Assembly (NCBI GenBank): GCA_964427535.1
Contig: CAYRVF010000045.1
Coordinates: 1-36,169, forward strand
DNA from: CAYRVF01 sp964427535
GTDB lineage: Bacteria; Chloroflexota; Ktedonobacteria; Ktedonobacterales; JADMIN01
Reading direction: 5' to 3'
Length of the DNA: 36,169 nt
Each line of letters begins with the position of its first letter. The stretch's first letter is position 1. Both the position numbers and the translations under genes were made by a program. Shown here one piece after another: positions 1 to 8,994 of the stretch. The notes under the pieces were generated by a model. The model was not told the DNA's origin. It ran no database searches and saw only the letters and a list, made by a program, of their open reading frames with translations.

Positions 1-1656
1 ATGGACGCCAGCAACATGCTCAAGCCGGCGCTCGCGCGTGGCGAGCTGCATGTGATCGGGGCCACGACAATCGACGAGTACCGCAAGAACATCGAGAAGG
101 ACGCCGCGCTCGAGCGCCGTTTCGCGCCCATCATGGTCTCAGAGCCCTCAGTCGACGACACGATCGAGATCCTGCGCGGACTGCGCGACCGCTACGAGGC
201 GTACCATCAGGTGCGCATCACCGATGAGGCCATTGTCGCCGCCGCCGAGCTGTCCGACCGCTACATTACGGGGCGATTCCTCCCCGACAAGGCGATCGAT
301 CTGATAGACCAGGCGAGCGCGCGCGTGCAGTTGCGCGCTACCACGGCTCCCCCGGACGAGCGCGAGCAAGAGCAGAAGCTGGCGGCCCTCAATCGTGAAA
401 AGGACGCGGCGGTGGCCGCCGAGGACTTCCGTCGCGCCGGACAGTTGCGGAAACGGATCGAGCAGGCCGAGGCACAGCGCCAGACGACCCGCAACAAGCC
501 CAGTGAACCGCCGGTGGTGACCTCCGAAGACATCGCCGAGGTGGTCTCCAGAGCGACCGGCATCCCGGTGTCCCAGCTCACCCAGGAAGAGCGCGAGCGG
601 CTGCTCCGGCTCGAAGAGCAGCTCCATGCCCGCGTCGTCGGCCAGGATGAGGCCGTCGCGGCGGTGGCCGAGGCTGTGCGTCGTGCGCGCGCTGGCCTCT
701 CCGATCCGCGCCGTCCCGTGGGCTCGTTCCTCTTCCTTGGTCCGACGGGTGTCGGCAAGACCGAGCTGGCACGCGCCCTAGCCGAGGCGCTCTTCGGTGA
801 CGAGGACCGCATGGTGCGCATCGACATGAGCGAGTTCCAGGAGCGCCATACCGTCAGCCGGCTCCTCGGAGCGCCTCCGGGATATGTTGGCTACGAAGAG
901 GCCGGACAACTGACTGAGGCCATCCGCCGTCGCCCCTACAGTGTGCTGCTGCTCGACGAGATCGAGAAGGCTCACGGCGACGTGTTCAACATTCTGCTGC
1001 AGTTGCTAGACGACGGCCGGCTCACCGACAGTCAGGGGCACGTAGTCGATTTCAGCCACACCGTTGTCATCATGACCAGCAATATCGGCGCTGATCGCAT
1101 CCTCGCGGCGACCCAGTCCGGTCAGTCGATTGACGACATTCGCGAGTGGCTGATGGCGCAACTGCGCACGCACTTCCGGCCGGAGTTCCTCAACCGGATC
1201 GACGAGATCATCATCTTCCACGGGCTGACCGAGCCACAGTTGCGGCAGATCACGCTGCTGCTGCTGGATCAGACCAAGCGCAGGCTGCGCGCCCAGGACA
1301 TCACGCTCGACATCACCGAGGCGGCGGTGGACTGGCTCGCCAAACAGGGCTATCAGCCCGAATTTGGTGCCCGCCCGCTCCGGCGCACCATCCAGCGGGA
1401 AATCGACAACCGGCTCGCACGCACGCTGCTGGACGGCGAGCTCTCACCAGGACAGCAGGTGCGCGTGGACGTCCGCGGCGATCAGCTCATGTTCGATGTC
1501 ACAGGGTCGCCCTCCGACAAGACGCGCGAGCGGAACGGCCACGCGACGAATGGCAACCGTAACGCGCAGACCGCGAGTGCCGCCGGCTCGCGCAGCCAGC
1601 ATCGCTCGGCTCATAGCGGCAAAGACGAATCACCGCGGTCCGGCCCCACCGCATAG
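1..1656 (+). CDS. clpC: ClpC-type ATP-dependent Clp protease ATPase, C-terminal part (5' end outside window)
   Basis: This is a Hsp100 unfoldase that would feed substrates to ClpP in the cytoplasm. The visible part starts at the end of the first AAA+ module, with GATTIDEYRK and the ERRF arginine-finger region. A coiled UVR segment follows at about residues 119-153 and distinguishes ClpC from ClpB. The second AAA+ module has Walker A GPTGVGKT (residues 247-254), Walker B LLLDEIEKAH (D319/E320), sensor TSNIGA and FLNRIDE. The last 50 residues are a low-complexity Ser/Asn/Arg-rich tail. The Met at base 1 aligns inside the family, so the gene is truncated by the window edge and the N-domain and most of the first AAA+ module are missing. 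The stop at 1654-1656 is followed by a probable promoter for the next gene, so it is probably the last gene of its transcript. Confidence 0.95.
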   Translation: MDASNMLKPALARGELHVIGATTIDEYRKNIEKDAALERRFAPIMVSEPSVDDTIEILRGLRDRYEAYHQVRITDEAIVAAAELSDRYITGRFLPDKAIDLIDQASARVQLRATTAPPDEREQEQKLAALNREKDAAVAAEDFRRAGQLRKRIEQAEAQRQTTRNKPSEPPVVTSEDIAEVVSRATGIPVSQLTQEERERLLRLEEQLHARVVGQDEAVAAVAEAVRRARAGLSDPRRPVGSFLFLGPTGVGKTELARALAEALFGDEDRMVRIDMSEFQERHTVSRLLGAPPGYVGYEEAGQLTEAIRRRPYSVLLLDEIEKAHGDVFNILLQLLDDGRLTDSQGHVVDFSHTVVIMTSNIGADRILAATQSGQSIDDIREWLMAQLRTHFRPEFLNRIDEIIIFHGLTEPQLRQITLLLLDQTKRRLRAQDITLDITEAAVDWLAKQGYQPEFGARPLRRTIQREIDNRLARTLLDGELSPGQQVRVDVRGDQLMFDVTGSPSDKTRERNGHATNGNRNAQTASAAGSRSQHRSAHSGKDESPRSGPTA

Positions 1657-1699
1657 TTTGCCAGTTGGGAGAGAAGGAGATCGCGGTCCGAACACCCTG

Positions 1700-1728
1700 T
1701 TGACGAGCGAGCGCGGAGCCGCTAGAGT
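1700..1728 (+). promoter_or_regulatory. Putative sigma-70-type promoter for the 1804 gene
   Basis: TTGACG at 1700-1705 is separated by 17 bp from TAGAGT at 1723-1728. It lies between the ClpC stop and the next gene and leaves a leader of about 70 nt. The -35 is near consensus and the -10 is moderate. No other start signal was seen in this gap. Confidence 0.45.
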
Positions 1729-1803
1729 AGAGCCAAACGGCGCACGACTGACAGACTCCGTGCCATACGGCAGGATGCCCGCCGAGACAGAGGGACAAGG
1801 ACC

Positions 1804-2331
1804 ATGCAGCCGAGGCAGGCTCCCGGCCGGAGCGATCTCCTCTCTACCAGCCAGCCCTATGAAGGTGGTGACGCGCTAGGCTTTCGCGCGCAGATGCTGC
1901 TCCAACGCATTGTCGAGCTCGATCAGGCAGTGACCGCCGAGGAGTGGTGGCTGCTCGGACGAGTATTGCCAGAGGCCCGGCTCCTCGCCGAGATCAGCAG
2001 CCTGCTCGCGGTGGCGCGTGGCGAGCTCGAGTACTTCCTCTCCCAGTTCTTCGGCCAGCCCATCCAGCGCGCCGACACCGACGCCGGCATCTCGACCCTC
2101 TCGTCAGCCGGCGCCCTGCCAGATGCCGCAACGGCACGCGCCCACCGCGAGCAGGCGCTTCATTTGCTGCGCGTGACCGCGTCGAGCCTGCCGACGATGC
2201 GGCAATATGCCACGATGCTCAAGGCGAGCGCAGAGCGACTCGGGCTGGCGATGGCGGCCATCGACGCCCTGAACGTCGTGGCGGACCGCCTGGGCGAAGC
2301 GTACGAGGCGCTGCGGCAGCCACCCGTGTGA
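1804..2331 (+). CDS. Uncharacterised helical protein, 175 aa
   Basis: I do not recognise the family. The ATG follows an AGGG-containing Shine-Dalgarno region (GAGGGACAAGGACC). The protein is soluble with no signal peptide or membrane segment. It looks almost entirely alpha-helical, with Leu/Ala heptad-like stretches at about residues 20-75 and 105-170, which would suit a coiled-coil or four-helix fold. A putative promoter sits about 75 bp upstream, so it is probably transcribed separately from clpC. Downstream the sequence enters an assembly gap within about 60 bp, so operon membership on that side cannot be judged. Confidence 0.7.
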   Translation: MQPRQAPGRSDLLSTSQPYEGGDALGFRAQMLLQRIVELDQAVTAEEWWLLGRVLPEARLLAEISSLLAVARGELEYFLSQFFGQPIQRADTDAGISTLSSAGALPDAATARAHREQALHLLRVTASSLPTMRQYATMLKASAERLGLAMAAIDALNVVADRLGEAYEALRQPPV

Positions 2332-2688
2332 GATGTGGTGCCGGGGCATTCCTGAAAACGTGGGCTGGTCAGACCTGTGAGCGCTGACGTGTGNNNNNNN
2401 NNNNNNNNNNNNNNNNNNNNNNNNNNNNNNNNNNNNNNNNNNNNNNNNNNNNNNNNNNNNNNNNNNNNNNNNNNNNNNNNNNNNNNNNNNNNNGGGCTTC
2501 CCTGCCCTACGCCCACAGTCGCCCTATCGTAAGGTGCGCGTCCTTACACCCCCGCCGACATGCCCTGGCGTGTCCCTACTTCTTCCGGCATGCCGTCACG
2601 ATAATCGCCAAGCTCACTGCACGCGAGCGGCTCTCCTCGCTCCTAGCGAGCAAGAGTGCCACTATGTGGACCCGTGCCGCCGCTCGCC
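2332..2688. other. Gene-free stretch containing an assembly gap
   Basis: Bases 2394-2493 are 100 N, the usual placeholder for a gap of unknown size. Nothing that crosses it can be interpreted, including the 2391-3032 open frame. The remaining sequence at 2494-2688 has two small inverted repeats (GTAAGG/CCTTAC near 2530-2548, and CTCGCT/AGCGAG near 2635-2650) but no supported gene. Confidence 0.9.
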
Positions 2689-3012
2689 CTAAGCTTGTGC
2701 AATATCCATGCCAGGGAGGATTTCCACCGCCGGACGCCTTCCCGCCGGGCCGGGCGCCCAGCAGTCAGCATGAGGGTCGAAGCCAGGCAACCCTAGGGCC
2801 GCCATCCGCTCCATCGCCTCCACCAGATCGTCGGCGGCGATACGGTCGCGCGGCGCCGCGTTCGGCGGCTTCACATCCACGACGTATTCTTCCTCAGAAT
2901 CCGGTTCTTCGCGCCCGAGCACGCGCTGCACCAGCACGAGCGTGCCATCCGGCAGACGGCAGACAGCGTCCTCGTTCTCGCTGGCGCGCATCGCTTCCAC
3001 CAACATTGCCAT
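2689..3012 (-). CDS. Uncharacterised small acidic protein, 107 aa
   Basis: I do not recognise the family. The start is taken as the ATG at 3012 because GGATGAGGGGAAC precedes it. An upstream in-frame Met at 3060 has no such signal. The protein is acidic and soluble, with a predicted beta-rich first half (DAVCRLPDGTLVLVQRVLG) and a helical centre (DDLVEAMERMAALG). Its C-terminus is Pro/Gly-rich. It lies downstream of and in the same direction as the pentapeptide-repeat gene, about 60 bp away, so the two may be cotranscribed. Confidence 0.6.
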   Translation of the reverse strand: MAMLVEAMRASENEDAVCRLPDGTLVLVQRVLGREEPDSEEEYVVDVKPPNAAPRDRIAADDLVEAMERMAALGLPGFDPHADCWAPGPAGRRPAVEILPGMDIAQA

Positions 3013-3075
3013 GTTCCCCTCATCCTTTCTGACACCACCCGTCTGACACCACCCGCGCACGGGTGCGAACCCGAG

Positions 3076-3621
3076 CTAGTCCGTCAGATCGTCGGGCTGT
3101 ATGGTCGCGAGTGGACTCTCGTCTGCCCAGAATGCGTCGGCCAACGCGTCTTCGCTGACCCTCGCGCCAGCCATATCCACGCCAGTCAGATCGGCGCCGC
3201 GCAGGTGGGCGCCGTGCAGATCAGCGCCGACGAGCTGCGCCTGCGCAAGCGAGGCATGTTCGAGAATGGCGTCTTGCAGGCACGCCTCACCGAGGTCCGC
3301 ACTGCTGAGATCAGCGCCCTCCATGTCCGCGCCGGCGAGCGTCGCGTCCGTCAAAATCGTGCCTCGCAGATTGGCGTATGCGAGGGTCGCCCCAGTCAGC
3401 GCGGCGTTGCTCAGATCGGCCAGCGCGAGGTCCGCGCCCGAGAGGATCGCATCGCGTAGGTCGCATCCCCGGAGGTTCGCACTCCGCACCGTCGCGCCGC
3501 GCAGGTCGATACCATGCAGGTCGGCGCCCGCCAACGTCGCGCCCGACAGATTACAATGATAAAAGTCGCGCTGTCCGTCAGCGTACGCTGCGATCAGCGA
3601 TTCACCCGACATCGTGTACAT
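3076..3621 (-). CDS. Pentapeptide-repeat protein
   Basis: Most of the protein is an A(D/N)LXX pentapeptide array, for example GADLHGIDLRGATVRSANLR and later GADLTGVDMAGARV. These repeats fold as a right-handed quadrilateral beta-helix. Members range from DNA-mimic gyrase protectors to adaptor modules, and the sequence does not say which. There is no membrane segment or second domain. A short N-terminal lead (MSGESLIAAYADGQRDF) resembles the cap that often precedes such arrays, and the acidic C-terminus ends in QPDDLTD. I chose the ATG at 3621, which has AAGG about 10 bases upstream, over the in-frame Met at 3708. It is divergent from the histidine kinase gene, with three 10-bp tandem repeats in the shared upstream region. 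Confidence 0.85.
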   Translation of the reverse strand: MYTMSGESLIAAYADGQRDFYHCNLSGATLAGADLHGIDLRGATVRSANLRGCDLRDAILSGADLALADLSNAALTGATLAYANLRGTILTDATLAGADMEGADLSSADLGEACLQDAILEHASLAQAQLVGADLHGAHLRGADLTGVDMAGARVSEDALADAFWADESPLATIQPDDLTD

Positions 3622-3744
3622 GCGTTGTGTGCCTTGCTCTCTATAGCTCTCTACGGCTTCATACGCCGAGTGAGTCCACTCCGAAAGACTCCAGCGGCTC
3701 TTTCGCAAAGGTCATGCCTGTCTCCCGCTACGCCCGTTTCGATC

Positions 3745-3774
3745 GGCATACAGAGGCATACAGAGGCATACAGA
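3745..3774. repeat. Three exact tandem copies of a 10-bp unit
   Basis: GGCATACAGA occurs three times head to tail (3745-3754, 3755-3764, 3765-3774). The period is one helical turn, so all copies face the same side of the DNA. It lies about 125 bp upstream of the pentapeptide gene start and about 50 bp before the kinase promoter at 3821. This arrangement would suit cooperative binding of a regulator, but no binding protein can be named. Confidence 0.9.
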
Positions 3775-3820
3775 GATGTATCAGCGGCGTAACCAACAAG
3801 CGCCTGCCCTGAAAAATCGG

Positions 3821-3849
3821 TTGCCTTGCTCGAACCGCTGTGGTATCCT
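3821..3849 (+). promoter_or_regulatory. Putative promoter for the GAF histidine kinase
   Basis: TTGCCT at 3821-3826, a 17-bp spacer and TATCCT at 3844-3849. Transcription would start near 3856 and leave a leader of about 190 nt before the ATG at 4050. No gene or clear RNA element was seen in that leader. Confidence 0.5.
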
Positions 3850-4049
3850 AGCGCGGACACCAAATGAGAACAGCATGAGAACAGCGAGAGTCGCAACGGG
3901 GGCCGGCAAGCTATGGCCGGGAGCCTGAAGAGCGCGCCGACCGAGGATGGGTGCCGGTAGACGCAGAGAGTCTTTGACGACAATCGGTTGTGTTCATCTC
4001 CACCGTCGTCGGTCGTGCGCGGATGCACAGCACAGAGCGAGGAACGGCC

Positions 4050-6698
4050 ATGCCACCGGCAACGCCACAGCCTCCGCATTCCAGCGGGGGGCCACAGCGA
4101 AGAAGCAACGCCGAGCATGCCACCGGTGCACCTGCCGCGTCGGTGGCGCGCGCGGCGGTACCGCGCGCCGAATCCTCCCTCTCTAGCGCGCAGCTCTTTG
4201 CCGAGGCGCTCGACGGCGCCATCTCGCTCCTGCATGCGGATGGTGGCGAGCTCGCGACGCTCGATAACGCGCGTCAGATGTTGGTGTTGCGCGCCCGCAG
4301 CAATCGCCCCCGCACCAGCCTGCCGCACGGCATGGGGCTGCCCTCGCGACCGTCGCAGCCCTTCGCATCCAGCGCCCGCGTAGCCTACCCGCCATACGCT
4401 TCGGGGATGCGGAGCGGGCTCGCGCCAAGCGACGCACTCGAAGAGCAATCGACGGTGCTCCTGCCCGCGGCACCGACCATGCGCACATTCCGCCCAGGCG
4501 AAGGGCTGATCGGGCTGGCCTGGCTGCAAGGCGAGCCCGTGGTGCTGCGCGGTGAGGAGTACCGCGCCCGTGTCCGCGGCCCGATGCCGACCGGCATCGA
4601 CGCGCCGTGGCACCTCGCCGTCCCGATCTTCCGGCCCGGATCGCTCACCAGCCTGCGACCCAGCACCGAGGTTATGGGCGTGCTGGCCATCTTCATTCGC
4701 GACCCGATGTGGTCCTTCACCGCGCGCGACGTGGAGCTGCTGACGCTGCACGCCGATCGCATCGCGCGGGCGATGAACGCCGCCGAGCTGGCTCGGCAGT
4801 CGCGCGGCCAGTCCGAGATGCTCGACATCCTGCAGGCCGCCGCGGGTGTCCAGCCCGATCCGCAGGCGCTCTATCCGCGTCTGCGCGACCTCATCCGCCG
4901 GTTGATCGACGCCCCCTCGCTCGCCATCACGACGTACGCGCCGCAGACCGAGGAGGTCACGTTTCAGTTGGCCGAGCGCGACAAGCGCGCACTCAGCGCG
5001 AGCCGGGTGCCGACGGCGGCGCTGCCGCCCTGGTGGGGGGCCGTGCGCCGGGGGCAGGTGGTCTGCGTCTCGACGGTTGAGGAGCGTGCGGCGCATCCAG
5101 AGTATTGTCTGCTTGGCTGGGGCGAGACAACGCCGGTGATGTCGGTGCTGGCCGCGCCGATGATCAGTGGCAACAAGCTGCTCGGCGCGATCGTCGCGGG
5201 CAGTCCCGTTCCCGACGCCTATACCCCGCAGGACACCTCGCTCTTCGAGGCGATCGCACGTTCGGCGGCCATCGTGCTCGATCACGCGCGCATGACGAGC
5301 GAGACCACCGTCTCGCTGGGCCAGAGCAACACGCAGCGACTCCACCTGGCCGCACTGAACAACGCGGTGCTGACCCTCAACGACTCGCTCGATCTCGACG
5401 CGACGCTGCAATCGCTCGCCGATCATGCGGCGTTGCTCACCCGCGCCACACGCAGCGCGGTCTTTCTGCTCGACGACGCCGACGCTCCGCTACGGTTCCG
5501 CGCTGTGGGCACGCGCAGAGATGACCCACGGCCAGCAATTGAGGAGTTCATCCTGCCGCGCACGTGGCAGCGCATCGACGAGTTGCTCACCAGCGGCCAG
5601 TTTCACATCCTCGACCACCTCGACAGCGACTGGCTCGACGAGGAAGAGCCGGGGCCGTTTCTCGCGTCGCAGCAGATTCGCACGTGTCTGACCGTGCCTA
5701 TTCTGCTGAACGACCCGAAAGACCCCGACCGGTGGATACCCGAAGGCATCCTCATGGTCTACACGCCAGGACAGCACCTGCTCAAGCTGAACCCTGAGGA
5801 GATTGGGTCGCTGCAAGGTCTGGTGAGCCACGCGGGAGTCTCCATCCGCAACGCGAAGCTCGTGGAGTCACTGAACAAGACCAACGACGAGTTGAAGGAC
5901 GCCCTCGAGAAACTGAAGGAGCTCGTGCGCGTGAAGGACGACTTCCTCCTGACGGTCTCGCACGAGTTCCGCACCCCGCTCACCACGATTGAGGGCTACG
6001 TGACGCTCATCAGCAGGCATGGGCAGAAGTTGGACGAGGCGAAGCTGTTGCAGTTCGCGGCCGAGATTCGGCAGTCATTCTCGCAGCTCACCGGAATGCT
6101 CGACACCATCTCCGACGCCTATCGAGCGGACAATGAACCACTGCGTGTCGCACGCGCACCGGTGAATGCGCGTGCCGCTGCCGAGCGCGCCATCGCTGGT
6201 CTTCCACCCGAGGCGAAAGCGCGCGTAATGCTTGAAGTCCCTGAGAATCTTTGGGTTGTCGCCGACGCGGAGCGATTGACGAGGATGTTCACGAACCTGA
6301 TCAGCAACGCCGTCAAGTACAGTCCCGCATCCAGCCCGTGCCGTATCACCGCGCGGCGCGCGACTCATGCGGCCCTCTCAGAGGCTGGCCGGTTACCTGG
6401 AGATACAGGCAATCTGGCGGAGGAGTGGCTGGTTGTTGGCGTGCAGGACTTCGGCCCCGGCATCTCCCCAGAGGATCAGACGAAGCTGTTCCAGAAGTTC
6501 GTCCGCCTCTCGCACTCGCTGACGACCTCTGTTCGCGGCACCGGGCTCGGTCTGTGGATCTGCCAGCACTACGTCGAGGCGATGGGCGGCGCGATCTGGG
6601 TTGAGAGCGCTCTTGGCCAGGGATCACACTTCCAGTTTTGCCTGCCGGTCTCTCCGGCTCCGGCGGGCGCAGAGAACAGCGTATCACCGGCTCCCTAA
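4050..6698 (+). CDS. Soluble multi-GAF sensor histidine kinase
   Basis: This is a cytoplasmic hybrid of three GAF-like sensor domains and a classical kinase core. GAF-like regions lie at about residues 40-250, 265-420 and 445-620, followed by a short coiled coil and the HisKA dimerisation helix with FLLTVSHEFRTPLTT (phospho-acceptor His638, codon 5961-5963). The HATPase domain shows the N box LISNAVKYSP, G1 QDFGPGIS, F box KLFQKFVRL and G2 GTGLGLWICQ. No membrane segment is present, so it should sense an internal or diffusible signal. No ligand residues can be assigned. The ATG at 4050 is preferred, with GTG 3990 and ATG 4023 as in-frame alternatives. A stand-alone receiver gene follows 68 bp downstream and is its likely partner. 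Confidence 0.92.
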   Translation: MPPATPQPPHSSGGPQRRSNAEHATGAPAASVARAAVPRAESSLSSAQLFAEALDGAISLLHADGGELATLDNARQMLVLRARSNRPRTSLPHGMGLPSRPSQPFASSARVAYPPYASGMRSGLAPSDALEEQSTVLLPAAPTMRTFRPGEGLIGLAWLQGEPVVLRGEEYRARVRGPMPTGIDAPWHLAVPIFRPGSLTSLRPSTEVMGVLAIFIRDPMWSFTARDVELLTLHADRIARAMNAAELARQSRGQSEMLDILQAAAGVQPDPQALYPRLRDLIRRLIDAPSLAITTYAPQTEEVTFQLAERDKRALSASRVPTAALPPWWGAVRRGQVVCVSTVEERAAHPEYCLLGWGETTPVMSVLAAPMISGNKLLGAIVAGSPVPDAYTPQDTSLFEAIARSAAIVLDHARMTSETTVSLGQSNTQRLHLAALNNAVLTLNDSLDLDATLQSLADHAALLTRATRSAVFLLDDADAPLRFRAVGTRRDDPRPAIEEFILPRTWQRIDELLTSGQFHILDHLDSDWLDEEEPGPFLASQQIRTCLTVPILLNDPKDPDRWIPEGILMVYTPGQHLLKLNPEEIGSLQGLVSHAGVSIRNAKLVESLNKTNDELKDALEKLKELVRVKDDFLLTVSHEFRTPLTTIEGYVTLISRHGQKLDEAKLLQFAAEIRQSFSQLTGMLDTISDAYRADNEPLRVARAPVNARAAAERAIAGLPPEAKARVMLEVPENLWVVADAERLTRMFTNLISNAVKYSPASSPCRITARRATHAALSEAGRLPGDTGNLAEEWLVVGVQDFGPGISPEDQTKLFQKFVRLSHSLTTSVRGTGLGLWICQHYVEAMGGAIWVESALGQGSHFQFCLPVSPAPAGAENSVSPAP

Positions 6699-6766
6699 AC
6701 AGATGTGGAGACACGGTATGTGGGAGAATTGAGCGGAAGCGGATGCATACGAGGAAGGGAAGTGGT

Positions 6767-7141
6767 ATGGGCAACACGGGGACAGTTTTGATCGTGGACG
6801 ACGATCCCTCGATTCGCACCATGGTGGTTGAGATGCTCTCGCTCGAAGGATACTCCGTCGAGAAAGCGGCGAATGGTCAGGAGGCGCTTGACCGCCTGGC
6901 GCACGCACCTTTTCCCCGAGTCGTGCTGCTTGACCTGCTGATGCCCGTGCTCGACGGCCGCGGCTTTATGGACGCGTTGCGCGCCGAGCCAGAGAAGCGC
7001 GCGCAGCTCAAGATCATTCTCGTCTCGGCGTGGAGCAACCTCGAAGCCGCACGTGACCTCGACCCCGACGGCGTGCTGCCCAAGCCGTTCACCCTGACGC
7101 AGTTGACTAGCGTCCTTGAGCCGCTGATGGCCTCGGTGTAG
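6767..7141 (+). CDS. Stand-alone response regulator receiver protein, 124 aa
   Basis: This is a single CheY-like receiver domain with no output domain. The acidic pocket is D11/D12, the phospho-acceptor is D56 (VVLLDLLMP), the switch Ser is S87 (ILVSAWS) and the conserved Lys is K106 (LPKPF). The start follows a strong purine-rich site (GAGGAAGGGAAG), and longer in-frame starts lack it. It lies immediately downstream of the GAF histidine kinase and is probably cotranscribed with it. It may pass phosphate to another protein or act by protein-protein contact, since nothing in it would bind DNA. Confidence 0.93.
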   Translation: MGNTGTVLIVDDDPSIRTMVVEMLSLEGYSVEKAANGQEALDRLAHAPFPRVVLLDLLMPVLDGRGFMDALRAEPEKRAQLKIILVSAWSNLEAARDLDPDGVLPKPFTLTQLTSVLEPLMASV

Positions 7142-7299
7142 CGGGGAGAGGAAACCGAGCTCTCGGGTGGAAAAGAGTCGCCGCGGCTCGCAGTGCAACA
7201 CGTGCAGCGCACGCGACGTCTGTCGGTAGCCTTCTCAGCAGACGCGTCCAACGGAGGTGATGTTGGAGGAACGGGGGAGGATGCTAAAGCCGCACGTGC

Positions 7300-7941
7300 T
7301 CACTCGTCGCCAGCGTCGGAAGAGACGGCGTGTGTCTCGGCGATGGTGGAGGCGACACCGCTGCTAGCGGGCGGCTCGATGGGCGCAGTGGCGGCAGGGG
7401 AAGTGAGCACTGGCGCGGCGGGCACGCTCGCTGGCTGGCCGAGCGACACGCGGCGGAGCACGAGCCGGGCGAGCGCCGCACGGGCGCCCATGCCGCCCAT
7501 TCCCGCTCCGAGCACCACGCATAGCACGCCGAAGACCAGCCGCGACGCCAGGAAGGACAGAATCGGCTGCCGGTCCTGAGGGGCGAGCAACACCCAGAGA
7601 TAGAGTGAGGTGATGAACCAGTAGGCGAAGAGCGCGATGCCGCCCGCGAACACCGCGTCGAGCCGATTGGCGCTCGCCTCGATGTTCTGCGGCGCGGCAC
7701 CGTCGCGCGACTCCGCCAGCGCGAGCGCCGCGCGCCAGCCACCGTAGTAGGCGAGCGCGAGGGCGATGCCGAGCGAGAGCAGCACGAGGATGCCCCGCAC
7801 AAAATAGGCGGTGGCGACTGCGGTGGCGTCGGCGAAGCGAGTGGAGGGCTCGAACATCTGGCCAATGAGCAACGCCAGCACCCCCAGCGCCGTCCCGGCG
7901 GCTCCCATGCCCAATCCCCAACGCACGCTCATCTCACGCAT
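7300..7941 (-). CDS. Uncharacterised membrane protein, 213 aa
   Basis: The family is not recognised. Four hydrophobic segments are visible, at about residues 10-29, 44-66, 101-122 and 130-152. A cytosolic-looking linker of about 35 residues joins the second and third. The C-terminal 50 residues are Ala/Pro/Ser-rich and probably disordered. GTAGGAG precedes the ATG at 7941. It lies 63 bp downstream of the next leftward gene (8005-8946), also a membrane protein, so the two probably form an operon. The convergent receiver gene ends 158 bp away. Confidence 0.75.
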   Translation of the reverse strand: MREMSVRWGLGMGAAGTALGVLALLIGQMFEPSTRFADATAVATAYFVRGILVLLSLGIALALAYYGGWRAALALAESRDGAAPQNIEASANRLDAVFAGGIALFAYWFITSLYLWVLLAPQDRQPILSFLASRLVFGVLCVVLGAGMGGMGARAALARLVLRRVSLGQPASVPAAPVLTSPAATAPIEPPASSGVASTIAETHAVSSDAGDE

Positions 7942-8004
7942 GCCGCGCTCCTACCCCGCACGTGCTATCCCACCGCCACACAGCTGTTGTGCCGCACCGT
8001 CCAG

Positions 8005-8946
8005 CTAGTCCGCATCCACGATCATCGGATTGCGGATGATGCTCGACTTACCTGTCCGCTGCGAAACTGGCTGCTGCGGGCTGAATCCGCTCAGGCGCGC
8101 CGCGTCCGCAACATCCTCGTTTTCAAGGGCCACGAGGTGCGAGCGAAGCTTATCGAGGTCGCGCATGAAGCATGCTACCGCACTCGCGGCCGAGCCCTTT
8201 TGCTGCGAGTTCTCGAAGCGCCGCTGCATCGGGTCTTGCGCGCTCACGGCGTTCTCATCATCAGATGCAAACGAGTCGGCGTAGATTTCTTCCCAGCCGT
8301 TCCACCGGCCGCGCAGGGGCTTCCAGCCGAGCTGGCTATCGCTGACCGCACGCCACTTCTCTTCAGTGAATGCCATCCAGTCGGCAATGAGGCGCGAGTA
8401 GTTGGTGAGCAGCTCCTGCAGCTCTTCGGTGTGTTCGTCCAGGCGAATGCTGGGGCGCGGCTCACGGCCGAGCTCGCCGTAGTCCTGATAGCCGTCACCG
8501 GCGTCGGGATAGGGCTGGCCGAAGCGCCCGCTGAGCAACCCGCCAGCACGCCCAGCGCCAAGACCGGCATAGGCGAGATCGCCCTCGTGCAGCGAGCCGT
8601 CTTCGGTCGTGAACATATCCGGCCGCAGACCGCCGATAATGATCTCTTCGGTGCCGAGCGCGTCGAGCAGGCGCCAGGCGAGGCGTGGGTGCTTCGAGAC
8701 CCACACGCTCTTGCGGATGAGATAGACGAACGAGAAGGCGAAGTTGACGAGCAGCCAGATGAAGGCTTTGACGGCCATCCAGAACAGCAGGCCGTAGCCG
8801 ATCCAGGCAGCGGGGTTGTGCGAGCCGCCCTCAAAAATCACGGTAAGAATGATGGCGACGAGCAGACTTGGGTCGCGGACTGGATTGATCAATCCGAAGA
8901 TAGTCCCGAAGACTCCCCGCTTCCCTGTGCGCTCACCTTGTGCCAT
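8005..8946 (-). CDS. Uncharacterised membrane-anchored protein, 313 aa
   Basis: The family is not recognised. The first third holds two or three hydrophobic stretches (about residues 27-42 and 47-78). A long soluble, mostly helical part follows, with several Trp-rich patches (for example RGRWNGWEEIYADSF). GGAGGAACATAC before the ATG is a good ribosome-binding site. It is the first gene of a probable two-gene operon with 7300-7941. About 50 bp upstream lies a 20-bp palindrome (8995-9014), and an extended -10 promoter candidate lies at 9129-9157. Confidence 0.75.
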   Translation of the reverse strand: MAQGERTGKRGVFGTIFGLINPVRDPSLLVAIILTVIFEGGSHNPAAWIGYGLLFWMAVKAFIWLLVNFAFSFVYLIRKSVWVSKHPRLAWRLLDALGTEEIIIGGLRPDMFTTEDGSLHEGDLAYAGLGAGRAGGLLSGRFGQPYPDAGDGYQDYGELGREPRPSIRLDEHTEELQELLTNYSRLIADWMAFTEEKWRAVSDSQLGWKPLRGRWNGWEEIYADSFASDDENAVSAQDPMQRRFENSQQKGSAASAVACFMRDLDKLRSHLVALENEDVADAARLSGFSPQQPVSQRTGKSSIIRNPMIVDAD

Positions 8947-8994
8947 GTATGTTCCTCCGCTCCCGCTGCTTCGAGCTTGCCCTCCGGGGCAACG

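Noticed and set aside
2391..3032. Plus-strand open frame through the N run
   Set aside because: Its first 34 codons are undetermined bases, and it lies opposite a better-supported minus-strand gene.
3651..5426. 591-codon open frame on the minus strand
   Set aside because: It lies opposite the GAF histidine kinase, has Arg/His-rich composition with no domain, and is a by-product of high GC in the third codon position of the real gene.
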